Source: Sulfitobacter sp. F26204 (GTDB lineage: Bacteria > Pseudomonadota > Alphaproteobacteria > Rhodobacterales > Rhodobacteraceae). From it: a DNA stretch of 64,000 nt. Positions 42,819 to 52,217 of the stretch are shown here, in pieces (position 1 is the stretch's first letter; each line of letters starts with the position of its first letter). A program made the translations under genes and the position numbers. Location of the stretch: assembly GCF_026410305.1 (NCBI RefSeq), contig NZ_JAPMLQ010000006.1:1-64000 (forward strand), in the 5' to 3' direction. Under the pieces are notes generated by a model. The model saw only the letters and a list, made by a program, of their open reading frames with translations. It did no database searches and had not been told where the DNA came from.

Positions 42819-43814
42819 TCAACCGGACAGTGCCTTCCAGCGGTGGCAGGCCACGTTGTGCTCGGGACCGGCGGTTTCCAGTTTTGGTTCTTCGACGCGA
42901 CAGCGATCAATTGCCATAGGGCAGCGGGTCTGGAACTTGCAGCCCGGTGGCGGGTTGGTGGGCGAGGGGATCTCGCCCTCCAACTTCTGCGCTTTGCCGC
43001 GATCGTCAGGATCAAGCGAGGGGATCGCCGACAGCAACGCCTGCGTGTAGGGATGGCGCGGCGTTGAAAACAATGTGCGCGTCGGTGCTGTTTCCACCAG
43101 ACGGCCCAGATACATCACAGCCACATGATCACAAACATGGGCAACCACGCTAAGATCGTGGCTGATAAAGAGAAACGTCAGCCCCATCTCTTCCTGAATC
43201 GCTTTGAGCAGGTTCAAAACATCTGCCTGAATAGAGACATCAAGGGCAGCGACGCTTTCATCCGCAACAATGAAATTGGGACCGGAGACCAAGGCCCGCG
43301 CAATCGAAATCCGTTGACGTTGCCCGCCAGAGAACGCATGGGGAAAGCGGCGCAGGTGTTCAATGTTCAAGCGGCATTTTGCAGCAATCTCGCGCACACG
43401 TTCGTCGGTTTCGGCCCGCGATCCGGTCAGGTTCATCACGTCGAGCGGTTCGGCTATGATGTCACGGACTGTCATGCGCGGGCTTAAGGCAGCGTAGGGG
43501 TCCTGAAAAATCAGCTGCGCCCGTTTGCGGTAATCCTTGAGTTCTTTTTTGCCGAGGCCCTTAAGCGCATAGGACACTTCACCATCGTCAAACAGAACAT
43601 CCCCTTTGGTGATCGGCGCGGCGCGCAGCATGGCGCGGCCCAGCGTGGTTTTGCCGGACCCGCTTTCGCCCACAAGGCCGAAAAAACTGCCCGGCGCGAT
43701 TTCGATGGTGACGTTTTCGACCGCACCGACATAGGGCTTCGGTCCGATCAATCCGCCGCGCTGGGGGTAGTGAACGGAAAGGTTCTGCGCTGTGATGAGG
43801 GGTTTTTCGCTCAT
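42819..43814 (-). CDS. Oligopeptide/dipeptide-type ABC ATPase 2
   Basis: The 331-residue ATPase is the OppF/DppF-like second ATPase. Walker A GESGSGKTT, signature FSGGQRQRISIARAL, Walker B FIVADESVAAL and C-terminal oligopeptide tail with LEGEIPSPTNPPPGCKFQTRC. The Walker B segment reads ADES rather than the usual DEPT/DE-P motif, with Glu retained. The tail carries two Cys near CKFQTRCPMA that may bind an Fe-S cluster or zinc as in DppD/F. It overlaps the upstream ATPase gene by four bases and is the last gene of a five-gene leftward operon. Confidence 0.93.
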   Translation of the reverse strand: MSEKPLITAQNLSVHYPQRGGLIGPKPYVGAVENVTIEIAPGSFFGLVGESGSGKTTLGRAMLRAAPITKGDVLFDDGEVSYALKGLGKKELKDYRKRAQLIFQDPYAALSPRMTVRDIIAEPLDVMNLTGSRAETDERVREIAAKCRLNIEHLRRFPHAFSGGQRQRISIARALVSGPNFIVADESVAALDVSIQADVLNLLKAIQEEMGLTFLFISHDLSVVAHVCDHVAVMYLGRLVETAPTRTLFSTPRHPYTQALLSAIPSLDPDDRGKAQKLEGEIPSPTNPPPGCKFQTRCPMAIDRCRVEEPKLETAGPEHNVACHRWKALSG

Positions 43815-44812
43815 GCCGTTTCCCCTTGCTCGTCATGCAAATGACAGGCGGCGGCGTGGTCGGTATCTACTTGCGAAAACTTCGGAATTTCGTTGGCGCA
43901 CCGCGCGCCGATCACTTCCTGACAGCGCGTGTGATAGACACAGCCCGAAGGCCGTTCGAGCGGCGACGGAATATCGCCCGGTATCGGCGTGAGCGGTGCG
44001 TCGATGTCCTCAAGCGTCGGCAAAGCGGCCAGCAATCCACGGGTATAGGGATGCGCCGGCCGGCGGATCACGTCGCGTACGGTGCCCTGCTCGACCAGCC
44101 TGCCCAGATACATTACCGCGACCTTATCCGCCGTTTGGGCAATCACGCCAAGGTCATGGGTGATGAAAATGATGCCCATGCCGAACTCGCTCACGAGGTC
44201 TTTCATCAGGTCAATCACCTGCGCCTGAATGGTGACATCCAGCGCCGTTGTCGGTTCATCGGCGATGAGGAGTTTCGGCTTGGTTGATAGCGCCATGGCG
44301 ATCATGGCGCGTTGGCGCATGCCGCCGGAGAGTTCGAAGGCATATTGGCCAAAGCGCGTCGAGGCGTCGGAAATCCCGACGCGGTCCAGCATCTCGATGG
44401 ACAACTCCCTGGCCTGCGCTTTGGAGAAATCGGTGTGGATCATAAGTTGTTCCACCATCTGTTCACCGATTGAAATTGCAGGTGCAAAGCTGGCCATGGG
44501 TTCCTGAAAGATCAGCGATATGGCTCCGCCGCGCACCACCTTCATCTCGGTATCGGTTTTCAGGGACATTACATCCACCGGCCCATCCTCCAGATGTAGG
44601 GTGATCCGGCTGTCAGGGCCGTAGATGGCATTGCCCGCGTTCAGCTTCATCAGCGACTTGGCGGTCACGGATTTGCCAGAGCCGGACTCGCCCACCAACC
44701 CCATGACCTCGCCCGCCTCAAGGCTGAAGGACACGTCTTCTACAGCGGTGATGCGCCCCTCGTCAGTGTCAAATTGCAGGGTCAGGTTTTCGACATCAAT
44801 CAGACGGCTCAT
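43811..44812 (-). CDS. Oligopeptide/dipeptide-type ABC ATPase 1
   Basis: The 333-residue ATPase is OppD/DppD-like. Walker A GESGSGKS, signature LSGGMRQRAMIAMAL, Walker B LLIADEPTTALD, and the C-terminal CVYHTRCQEV with Cys residues. It overlaps the permease gene start and the second ATPase gene by four bases each. It energises import of peptides or similar solutes via the adjoining permeases. Confidence 0.94.
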   Translation of the reverse strand: MSRLIDVENLTLQFDTDEGRITAVEDVSFSLEAGEVMGLVGESGSGKSVTAKSLMKLNAGNAIYGPDSRITLHLEDGPVDVMSLKTDTEMKVVRGGAISLIFQEPMASFAPAISIGEQMVEQLMIHTDFSKAQARELSIEMLDRVGISDASTRFGQYAFELSGGMRQRAMIAMALSTKPKLLIADEPTTALDVTIQAQVIDLMKDLVSEFGMGIIFITHDLGVIAQTADKVAVMYLGRLVEQGTVRDVIRRPAHPYTRGLLAALPTLEDIDAPLTPIPGDIPSPLERPSGCVYHTRCQEVIGARCANEIPKFSQVDTDHAAACHLHDEQGETA

Positions 44813-45951
44813 TTTTTGGTGTCTCCGTAGGGGTCCGCTGCATCGCGCAGCCCGTCACCGACAAAAACAAAAGCCATGACAAGAACGATAAAAAAGATCA
44901 CCGGAATGAAATACCATTGATAATTCAACAGAACGTCGGCGCTGGTCACGTTTTGGAGCATCACGCCGAGCGAGTTCACAGGGTCCTTCAGTCCCAGTCC
45001 GATAAAGCTGAGTGCGGTTTCGGACAGCACCATATAGGGAAAGGATATGACCAGATCGACAATGATATAGCTGGTGAAACTGGGCAGCAGATGTTTGCGG
45101 ATGACATGACCCGATGAGGCACCGCAAAGCTGCGCGGCGAGTACATATTCCTGATTTCTTTCGGTCAGCAGATGGGTGCGCACGCGCCGCGCCAATGTCG
45201 GCCAGCCGATGAAGCCAAGGATGATCGAGATGAAGAAAAACCTTTCTTCCGCGCTCCAGGTGTCAGGAATGAAAGCGGCCAGCGCCATGAACAGCGGGAT
45301 AGCGGGAATCGTGCGCACGGCATCGGTGATCATTTGTATGATGGAATCTACCCAGCCGCCGTAAAAACCGGAAACCCCGCCGATAATGAGCGCGAGGACA
45401 AAGGCGATGAATACGCCGATCGTGCCCACGGCCAGCGACGTGTTGATGGCATGGAAGGTGCGCGAGAATATATCCTTGCCCGTGGAATCCGTACCGAAAA
45501 GATGTACATAGCCTTCATCCAGTCCGAATAGATGCCTATCAAAGGTCATGAAGAACAGCTGATACTCAGCGCCTTGAACGAAGAATTTCAGGTATTGGCG
45601 TTTGTCTTTGTTGACGGTTGTGACCCAGCGGAAATTTGTCGCAGCGGATCGTTCCCGTTCCAGTGCATAAACGAACGGTCGCAAGGAGCACCCATTGTCG
45701 TCGCAGAACTTCGGGATCGTCGGTGCCCCGTTCAAGTAATCCTTGTCGCGCCCCGCAATCGTCGGATCATAGGGCGTGAGGAACGACGCGAAAATGCCCG
45801 ATAAGATCAGGATAACCAGCACCCAGGCTCCGACCATCGCGGCCTTTTGTTTCTTGAAGCGGGTCCAGATCAATTGCCCCTGTCCAGCCGTGAAATAGGC
45901 GTCCTTGGCGGATTGATCGACGTTCGCATCATAGATATTTGTTTCGGTCAT
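44809..45951 (-). CDS. Oligopeptide/dipeptide-type ABC permease (OppC-like)
   Basis: The 380-residue permease has an N-terminal cytoplasmic segment (FTAGQGQLIWTRFKKQKAAM), a first helix, a long periplasmic insert, then a cluster of helices with the coupling-loop pattern EYVLAAQLCGASSGHVIRKH. It is longer than typical OppC (about 300) because of the insert before the second helix, including VHLFGTDSTGKDIFSRTFHA. Its stop overlaps the ATPase gene by four bases and its start lies four bases after the OppB-like stop. It belongs to the peptide-transporter permease class. Confidence 0.93.
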   Translation of the reverse strand: MTETNIYDANVDQSAKDAYFTAGQGQLIWTRFKKQKAAMVGAWVLVILILSGIFASFLTPYDPTIAGRDKDYLNGAPTIPKFCDDNGCSLRPFVYALERERSAATNFRWVTTVNKDKRQYLKFFVQGAEYQLFFMTFDRHLFGLDEGYVHLFGTDSTGKDIFSRTFHAINTSLAVGTIGVFIAFVLALIIGGVSGFYGGWVDSIIQMITDAVRTIPAIPLFMALAAFIPDTWSAEERFFFISIILGFIGWPTLARRVRTHLLTERNQEYVLAAQLCGASSGHVIRKHLLPSFTSYIIVDLVISFPYMVLSETALSFIGLGLKDPVNSLGVMLQNVTSADVLLNYQWYFIPVIFFIVLVMAFVFVGDGLRDAADPYGDTKK

Positions 45952-45955
45952 GTAG

Positions 45956-47014
45956 TTACCCTAGAATGCTGCGGCGGATGCGCGGGTCGACAATGGCCAG
46001 CGTAATGTCGGTGATGAAATTGATCGCGACAATGCTGCCCGTGAGGAAGAAAATAATCGCGCCGGCAAGCTGTTGATCGTTGGAACGGGCCAGCGCCTCG
46101 ATCAGAAGCGAGCCTGCTTCGGTCAGCGTCAGGATCAGCGCCACGATGGGCAGTTCGTTGAAGATGCGGTTCAGGTCAAACCCCAGCGAATTGATGATCG
46201 GGCTAAGCGCATGCCGCGCCGGATAGCGCATCAGCAAACGCCGTCCAGAGACCCCTCGTGCAGCGGCCGCGGTGACGTAAAGCTTGCCAATCTCGTCCGA
46301 CATCAGTGCTCTTACGGTCTGGATCGCAAAGGCGGTTGCCGACCAGCCAAGGATGAACACCGGCAACCATACATGGCTGAGGAAATCCTTGATCCTGGGC
46401 CAGTCCCAGGCGGCATCGCGAAATTCGGGTGAGAACAGCCCGGTCAGGCTGTTGCCGAAAACCATCGTGGAAAACAACATGATCATCAGCGCCAGCAGAA
46501 AGTTTGGCAATGCAAGGCCAAGGTAGCTGATGATGCGCAGACCGTTGTTGAGGAAGGGATTGCGCGAAGTTGCGGCAATGATGCCGACCGGGATCGCAAT
46601 GGCATAGGCCAGCAGCAGCGACCCAAGGCAGATGCCGATGCTGAGCCAAACCTTTTGTCCCAGCAATTGATTGATGTTCAGGCGTAAGATGCAGCTGTCG
46701 CCGAATTCCCCCTGAAAGGCGTTGAAAATCCATTTCACCCAGCGTTCAAAGAAAGGGCGATCGAGGCCAAGACGCACGCGTTCGGCTTCAATATCGGCGA
46801 TGGATATTTGTGCTCCCTGTGAATTCTTGAAAGCGAGGTAGCGTTCGGCGCAATCGCCGGGCACCAGCTCCATCAGGGAAAAAACGATAAAAGAGACAAG
46901 ACAGAGCGTGAAAAAGGCCAGAACCGCGCGGATGGCCGCAAAACGTAGAAATTGAACCATGCCTTCATGCGCCCCGTGGAAACTATGACCCTTGCGGGCC
47001 TCGAAATTGGTCAT
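45956..47014 (-). CDS. Oligopeptide/dipeptide-type ABC permease (OppB-like)
   Basis: The permease has about six helices, the first at IRAVLAFFTLCLVSFIVFSL, and the coupling loop YVTAAAARGVSGRRLLMRYPA. I mark the start at 47014 (MTNFEARKGHS). An in-frame ATG at 46960 (MVQFLRFAA) also fits and has a poor site as well. A TTG at 47035 is less likely. A stem-loop stands just upstream of the first choice, which would hinder a ribosome there, so the true start could be the shorter one. Periplasmic insert CAERYLAFKNSQGAQI is present. It follows the binding-protein gene after a 49-bp gap. Confidence 0.9.
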   Translation of the reverse strand: MTNFEARKGHSFHGAHEGMVQFLRFAAIRAVLAFFTLCLVSFIVFSLMELVPGDCAERYLAFKNSQGAQISIADIEAERVRLGLDRPFFERWVKWIFNAFQGEFGDSCILRLNINQLLGQKVWLSIGICLGSLLLAYAIAIPVGIIAATSRNPFLNNGLRIISYLGLALPNFLLALMIMLFSTMVFGNSLTGLFSPEFRDAAWDWPRIKDFLSHVWLPVFILGWSATAFAIQTVRALMSDEIGKLYVTAAAARGVSGRRLLMRYPARHALSPIINSLGFDLNRIFNELPIVALILTLTEAGSLLIEALARSNDQQLAGAIIFFLTGSIVAINFITDITLAIVDPRIRRSILG

Positions 47015-47015
47015 C

Positions 47016-47043
47016 ATTGCGGGCAGCCCAGGCAACCCGCAAT
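47016..47043 (-). promoter_or_regulatory. Intercistronic stem-loop between binding protein and OppB-like gene
   Basis: ATTGCGGG pairs with CCCGCAAT (8 bp), with an inner GCC/GGC pairing in the loop. It follows the binding-protein stop by 20 bp and sits directly before the permease start. There is no T-tract. It probably reduces transcript stability or translation downstream of the binding protein. Confidence 0.6.
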
Positions 47044-47063
47044 ATCCTTGCTAGATCAGGGGT

Positions 47064-49103
47064 TTATTCGTCAAGAAACCACTGAGCTGGACGGTAGGGA
47101 TAAGTCCGGTAATAGGCATAGGACGCGGTCTTGAACGGTGGTGCGTTCTTGAGCGCGGCGGATTTGTAGATCGGTTTCTGTTCTTTCACAGTACCGATGA
47201 ACAGCAGATTGCCGGTCATGTTTTCAACCAGTTTCAGGCCAAGCGCGTCGGATTCAGGCGTGCCCACTGGTGATGCCTGAAACGCTTTGATGTCCTCCAT
47301 CATTTGCTTTGCGAAAGCAGGTGGTTCGACACCGGATGCGCCATCAGAATCGACCCATTCGCCCCAAAGCATCGCGGTGCGCATGTTGAAATAGTTGTCA
47401 TAGGGCGGGATGAATATCTCACCGTTGCCCAGTACGACTGCCAGCGGTACGGATTTCTCGAACATGGTCACATCAAGCTGGTTGGAGGACTGTGACGAAC
47501 GGTATTCGTCCGTTGTGACCTCTTTCACCGTGTTGTTGATGCCCACGTCGCGCCAGCTTTGTCCGACCAGTTCGACGATCTTGATCGAGATGCCTTGCGT
47601 TGCAACCTGCAGGTTCAGCACCAGCGGCTCTCCGTTTGGTAATTCGCGCATGCCGTCACCATCCGTATCGACAACGCCGATTTCATCAAGCAATTGCTTT
47701 GCCAGGTCCGGGTCATATTGCGCAAAATGCTGTTCCCATTCCGGGGTCACAAAATCCGGGGTTGGGGAAAAGCCCACATATTGTTGCGGTGTGCCGAGGC
47801 CGAACATTGCCACTTCGTTGATTTCTTCCCGGTTCATGGCAACCGACATGGCCTGACGGAATTTGAGGTCTCCAAAGACCTTGCGCTTTTCAAGATCTTC
47901 GGCGGTAACGTTGAATGCAAAGGTCGGCATCGTGATGTCCGGTTTCAGATCAATGACAAATCCGGCCTTTTCCTGATTTTCCATCAGAAGCGGCACATAA
48001 TCGATCTGCAAGGCCTGAGCTTTGTAATCGACTTCACCGTTGACCAGTTTCAGCAGGCGCACTTCACTTTCACTTACGAAGATCTCGTCCATTTCGTTGA
48101 TATAGGGTAGCTGGTTTCCCGCCGTGTCGACCTTGAAATAATAGGGGTTGGCGACAAAGGTGCGCCCTTCGGTGGTCTCTGATGTAACGATGTGGCTTTC
48201 CAGTGTGGGGGCGGCATCAAGGGGCAGGCCTGCAACCTTGTCGGGATGGGCCAGCATCGGGGTTGGCGTATCCATCCAGTCGGAAGATCCGTAATAAGCC
48301 TTGACCAGCGCATAACCGTCCTCAAACCCGAGCGACTGTGCCAAACTGTCCGCATCAGGGTTGATGGCAGGATGGTATTGACCCAGGAAATGTTTGGGCT
48401 GGAAACCCTGGGCGTAATGGTTAGCAAAATGTGCAAGGAAGCCAGGCTTGGGCACCGGCATGTTGAAGCGCACGGTCTGTGCGTCGATCACGTCGACCGT
48501 CATCGGCTCGCCACCTGCCAGGACATAGTCTTTGGGGCTTTCGATCACATTCGGGTCAAGTTGCAGGTTCTCATACCAGAACTCGACATCTTCGGCGGTG
48601 AAGGGCTCGCCGTCGGACCATTTGTGACCCTTGCGCAGAACGAAAGTGAGCTGGGTAAAGTCGTCATTCCAGGACCAGCTTTTGGCGACATTGGGTACGA
48701 TGGTTGTCAGATCGTCGGCGTAGCGCACAAGATTCACATGGCGCACGGACATGAAATCCGACGTGCCTGCCTCGGTGGCGTTGGACAAGGCATTGAAGGT
48801 GCCGCCGTATTTGCCGACCATGTCATAGGGGGCGACAACCAGCGGTTCGCTGGGCAAGCGCTCTGCCAGGGGAGGCATGTCCGGATTGCCGCGGATCTTG
48901 GCGTTCATTGCGGCGATGTCGGGATTCTCTGACAGTTCAAGAGTGCAATTGGCGGCGGTTTGGAACTCTGCCAGTTCGTATTGCTGCGGAAAGGCACCGG
49001 GTGCAACGCCCATCGGGTCGGCTACGGTGACAGCAGGGCAGGCGGCCAGTGCAGCCCCGCCAAACGCCACCATGGCCGCGCTGGATAATAGGATTTTCTT
49101 CAT
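47064..49103 (-). CDS. Oligopeptide-type ABC substrate-binding protein
   Basis: The 679-residue protein is an extracellular solute-binding protein family 5 member (OppA/DppA type), larger than E. coli OppA (543). It has a signal peptide (to GGAALAACPA), the family motif WSDGEPFTAEDVEFWY and a C-terminal part (PPFKTASYAYYRTYPYRP). The N-terminal extension of about 90 residues before the conserved part is more than most dipeptide proteins have and includes a repeated Pro/Glu linker. Start 49103 has GGAGAT. It is the first gene of the five-gene leftward operon (binding protein, two permeases, two ATPases). Peptide ligand is likely but not proven. Confidence 0.93.
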   Translation of the reverse strand: MKKILLSSAAMVAFGGAALAACPAVTVADPMGVAPGAFPQQYELAEFQTAANCTLELSENPDIAAMNAKIRGNPDMPPLAERLPSEPLVVAPYDMVGKYGGTFNALSNATEAGTSDFMSVRHVNLVRYADDLTTIVPNVAKSWSWNDDFTQLTFVLRKGHKWSDGEPFTAEDVEFWYENLQLDPNVIESPKDYVLAGGEPMTVDVIDAQTVRFNMPVPKPGFLAHFANHYAQGFQPKHFLGQYHPAINPDADSLAQSLGFEDGYALVKAYYGSSDWMDTPTPMLAHPDKVAGLPLDAAPTLESHIVTSETTEGRTFVANPYYFKVDTAGNQLPYINEMDEIFVSESEVRLLKLVNGEVDYKAQALQIDYVPLLMENQEKAGFVIDLKPDITMPTFAFNVTAEDLEKRKVFGDLKFRQAMSVAMNREEINEVAMFGLGTPQQYVGFSPTPDFVTPEWEQHFAQYDPDLAKQLLDEIGVVDTDGDGMRELPNGEPLVLNLQVATQGISIKIVELVGQSWRDVGINNTVKEVTTDEYRSSQSSNQLDVTMFEKSVPLAVVLGNGEIFIPPYDNYFNMRTAMLWGEWVDSDGASGVEPPAFAKQMMEDIKAFQASPVGTPESDALGLKLVENMTGNLLFIGTVKEQKPIYKSAALKNAPPFKTASYAYYRTYPYRPAQWFLDE

Positions 49104-49497
49104 AGGTATCTCCTTGTTGGTTTTCGCGGTTTTTCCACGATTCATTACAGTGGGCATCTTGCCCGATTTGATGCCCCGGCGCGGGGGAATCCTGTCTGGG
49201 TTAGCAAAGCTTTGTAAGCCTTTTGTGACAGGCGATAATGTACAATTCCCCGTTGTAGAATGGGGTACACAGGTCCGGCCGTTTCAAAGACACACAACGG
49301 TTTCGCCCGAAAAAGGCGCGGCCCTGACAAGGCAGCCGGAGAAGGGATCTGGCATTAATTTTCCCAGCAGATTGGCGCAGTAGCCAATAATAATCCAACT
49401 GAGTCAACGGATTCTAAGTTTACGCGGTTTGAATGCGGCGGGTGCAGGGCCTGATTTGGCCGGGTGATACACCTATTGTCCGCCTCGCGGAGGGAGG
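49104..49497. other. Non-coding promoter region of the peptide-transporter operon
   Basis: This 394-bp stretch lies between the sulfatase-superfamily gene's 3' end and the leftward operon start. I see no credible gene. It includes an AT-rich part at about 49125-49135 and 49390-49425. A short hairpin GCCTCC...GAGGC near 49480-49495 follows the sulfatase-superfamily stop. The operon promoter should be here, but I cannot place a clear -35/-10. Confidence 0.5.
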
Positions 49498-51036
49498 CTA
49501 CTGGCGGTTTCGCAAGGCTTCGCGCGGACCGTCTGGTGTGATCGACACCAGCGCAAGCGTATGGTCCATGTTTTTCATTCTGTGGCGCAGCATCAATCTG
49601 GACATGCGGGCCAGATCGGCCTGATATTCAGGGCGATCGGCAACATTGACAGAGTCTCCTCCGGCCTCGAAATCGTAGAGGATCGGAGGTAAATCAGCGG
49701 CGAATTCGACCAATGTGAACCGCCCATCGCGCAGGATCGACAGAGAGGAATCGCTGGGCCCGGTACGAAGCGCCTGTTCCCAGAGCGTGGGGGCTTGTGG
49801 TTCCGAGAAATCCAGTTCCGAAAATGATTGAATGCGCCAGTCTTGCGGCGTTTCGCCCTGCAACAGGGGCAAGAGCGACCTGCCATCCATTGAGTTTGGC
49901 ACCCCTTGGCCCACCCAATCAAGGATGGTGGGCGTGATGTCTATGGTTTCGACCGGCTGGTTTACCACCGTACCTGCGCGTGCGACATTTCCCGGCTGGC
50001 GGATGATCAAGGGTGTATGAAAAGCCGCGTCATGGACGGTGAACTTGCTCCAGCTATGATGGTCCCCCAGCATCTCGCCATGATCTGCTGTTACAATCAG
50101 AAGGGTGTCGTCATATTGCCCGCTGTCTTTCAGGAATTGAACAACCCGTCCGATGTGCTGATCCACCTCGGTGATCAATCCCATGTAAATTGCGCGCAGG
50201 GCCTGGATGGTGTCATCCGTGGCTGCGAGCTCGGGGAAGCCGACAACATTGTCCGCAGGGGTTTTGGCCGCGATGGTCGGGCCAAAGAACGGATGGTTCG
50301 CGATCTCGTCCTCTGGTGTGTCCAGCCGTCGGGGCAGGGGCAGGCTGGCCGGATCATACATATCGTTAAAGGGCGCAGGTGCCACCAGCGGCGGGTGCGG
50401 CCGGATATAGGTCAGATGAGCAAACCAGTTGGCGTCGCGATAAGCGGGCATCACCTCTAGAAATCGATCGGTGAGAAAGGCGGTATCGCTGTCCTCTGCG
50501 CGGTAGAATGCCGGGTCATTGATGCGGCGGCTGCGCCCTTCGGGTGCAACAGGTTTGTAGACATCCGCATAAGTGTCGAAATCATATCCCCGATTGATCA
50601 GATGGGAACGCCATGGAAAGGACATCTCAAAGCGCATTTCGACAACTTCGTGAAAGCCGTTCATCGGGTATTCATAGCTGCGCAGCGCCGGATCGTTTTC
50701 ATGCCGGACACGCGGGTCCTGCGCCGTGTCTGTATAGCCGAACAGCATTGGTACATAGCCGGCCTTGCGCATTTCGGTCGCCACATTGGGGGTGTCATGG
50801 CGCAGCGGGGTTCCGTTGCGCACTGAACGGTGGTTCATCGCATATTGGCCTGTCAACAAGGACGCCCGCGACGGCCCACATGGGTTTACGACAGAGAAAT
50901 GGCGATCGAAGGTGACCGCATCGGCCATCAATGCGCGCAGGTTCGGGATTTCCATATGACGGGCCAGATCGCCAAAGACGCAATCCGCTCTGAGTTGGTC
51001 AATCACGATGAACAGTACATTTTTCCGTGGGCCCAT
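49498..51036 (-). CDS. Phosphonate monoester hydrolase-like sulfatase-superfamily enzyme
   Basis: The 512-residue protein is an alkaline-phosphatase-superfamily hydrolase that aligns by eye with the phosphonate monoester hydrolase/phosphodiesterase group (PehA-like). The metal pair is Asp13-Gln14 (VIDQLRADC) rather than the Asp-Asp of many sulfatases. The formylglycine Cys53 is in NPCGPSRASLLTG. The later metal site is TADHGEMLGDHH, and FAHLTYIRPHPPLVAPAPF and ITEVDQHIGRV also match. The enzyme would hydrolyse phosphonate monoesters, phosphodiesters or sulfate esters after formylglycine conversion. Start 51036 has AGAGGA; the frame is open 30 codons upstream. It lies 7 kb from the phn operon. 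Confidence 0.85.
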   Translation of the reverse strand: MGPRKNVLFIVIDQLRADCVFGDLARHMEIPNLRALMADAVTFDRHFSVVNPCGPSRASLLTGQYAMNHRSVRNGTPLRHDTPNVATEMRKAGYVPMLFGYTDTAQDPRVRHENDPALRSYEYPMNGFHEVVEMRFEMSFPWRSHLINRGYDFDTYADVYKPVAPEGRSRRINDPAFYRAEDSDTAFLTDRFLEVMPAYRDANWFAHLTYIRPHPPLVAPAPFNDMYDPASLPLPRRLDTPEDEIANHPFFGPTIAAKTPADNVVGFPELAATDDTIQALRAIYMGLITEVDQHIGRVVQFLKDSGQYDDTLLIVTADHGEMLGDHHSWSKFTVHDAAFHTPLIIRQPGNVARAGTVVNQPVETIDITPTILDWVGQGVPNSMDGRSLLPLLQGETPQDWRIQSFSELDFSEPQAPTLWEQALRTGPSDSSLSILRDGRFTLVEFAADLPPILYDFEAGGDSVNVADRPEYQADLARMSRLMLRHRMKNMDHTLALVSITPDGPREALRNRQ

Positions 51037-51209
51037 CACGCGAATCCTCTTTGTTGTCGTTCCCAGATAACTCGCAAAGACGGCGCTCTGGAAAGGGTGA
51101 TTTGAATTCGGGGCAATAGAGGGCATGTAATGGCGAAATAATCTGTTAACACTGTCCCAAGATTACGATTGGTTTCGTGCAGCCCAGTTCAGATTGATCA
51201 AGGACGGTC

Positions 51210-52049
51210 ATGGCCCCTTCTATCATCGCGATTATCCTTGCTGCCGCGATGCTGCATGCTGTTTGGAATGCAATCGTGAAAACGGCAGCGGACCGTACGA
51301 CGACATTGGGTTTGGTCGCCCTTGGACATACCTTGCCAGGCGTGGTGATGGTTATCCTCTTGCCTTTGCCGAACATCGAGAGTTTTGGTTATATCGCGCT
51401 TTCGACGGTGATTCATTTCGGTTATTTCTACTTTCTCGGGCGCGCCTATGCCCATGGCGACCTTGGGGTTGTCTATCCGATCGCGCGCGGCATTGTGCCT
51501 GCGCTGGTGTCTCTGTGGGCTTCCCTGTTGCTTGGCGAAGTGCTGGCCCCGCTGGTCTGGGCCGGGATCGGGTTGATTGTGGCCGGGATCGTCCTGAGCA
51601 ACTGGCGCGCACTTAGGTCGGGGATCGGCACTTCTGCGCTTGGATTCGCGCTGTGCACGGGATTGTGTATTTCGCTTTATTCACTGGTGGACGGGATCGG
51701 TGTACGCCTGTCGGGCGCTACATTAAGCTATTGGGCATGGGGGGCGTTTTTACATCTGTTCATCGCCGGATTTGCAGGCTGGCGCAAACGTCGGACCCTG
51801 GCGCAATTGCCGGCCGGAATCTGGGCTGTTGGTATCGCCGGAGGGGTGGTGTCAATGATGGCGTATGGCCTTGTTCTATATGCGAAAAACTTTGCGCCAC
51901 TTGGGGTTGTTTCCGCGTTGCGCGAAACGTCGGTGGTTTTTGCGACATTGATTGGGTACTTTCTGCTGAAAGAGGGCAATCTGACCCGTCGATTGTGCGC
52001 GGCGGTTCTGATGGCTTTGGGCATCGCCCTGATCGGGTTGAACACCTGA
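51210..52049 (+). CDS. DMT/EamA-family permease
   Basis: The 279-residue protein has roughly ten hydrophobic segments in two repeated EamA halves. Typical end parts are RGIVPALVSLWASLLLGE and ALRETSVVFATLIGYFLLKEG. Family members export amino acids, drugs or metabolites. Substrate unknown. The ATG at 51210 has AAGGACGG ahead. It is divergent from the hydrolase gene (173 bp spacer) and is followed by tamA after 168 bp, so tamA probably has its own promoter. Confidence 0.9.
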   Translation: MAPSIIAIILAAAMLHAVWNAIVKTAADRTTTLGLVALGHTLPGVVMVILLPLPNIESFGYIALSTVIHFGYFYFLGRAYAHGDLGVVYPIARGIVPALVSLWASLLLGEVLAPLVWAGIGLIVAGIVLSNWRALRSGIGTSALGFALCTGLCISLYSLVDGIGVRLSGATLSYWAWGAFLHLFIAGFAGWRKRRTLAQLPAGIWAVGIAGGVVSMMAYGLVLYAKNFAPLGVVSALRETSVVFATLIGYFLLKEGNLTRRLCAAVLMALGIALIGLNT

Positions 52050-52217
52050 GAAGAAGATAGAATGTTTCGGCGATGTTTTTCCGCTTCCGCTATTGATTGT
52101 TTGCGTCGCTCCTCTAGGTCGCGCTAGATAATAGAAACGAGTTTCCAACCCAAGTATCAGCCAAGAATTGCGAAAAATCGCAGCTGCCTGATGCCAAACA
52201 AGGGTGTGCGGTGTGTG

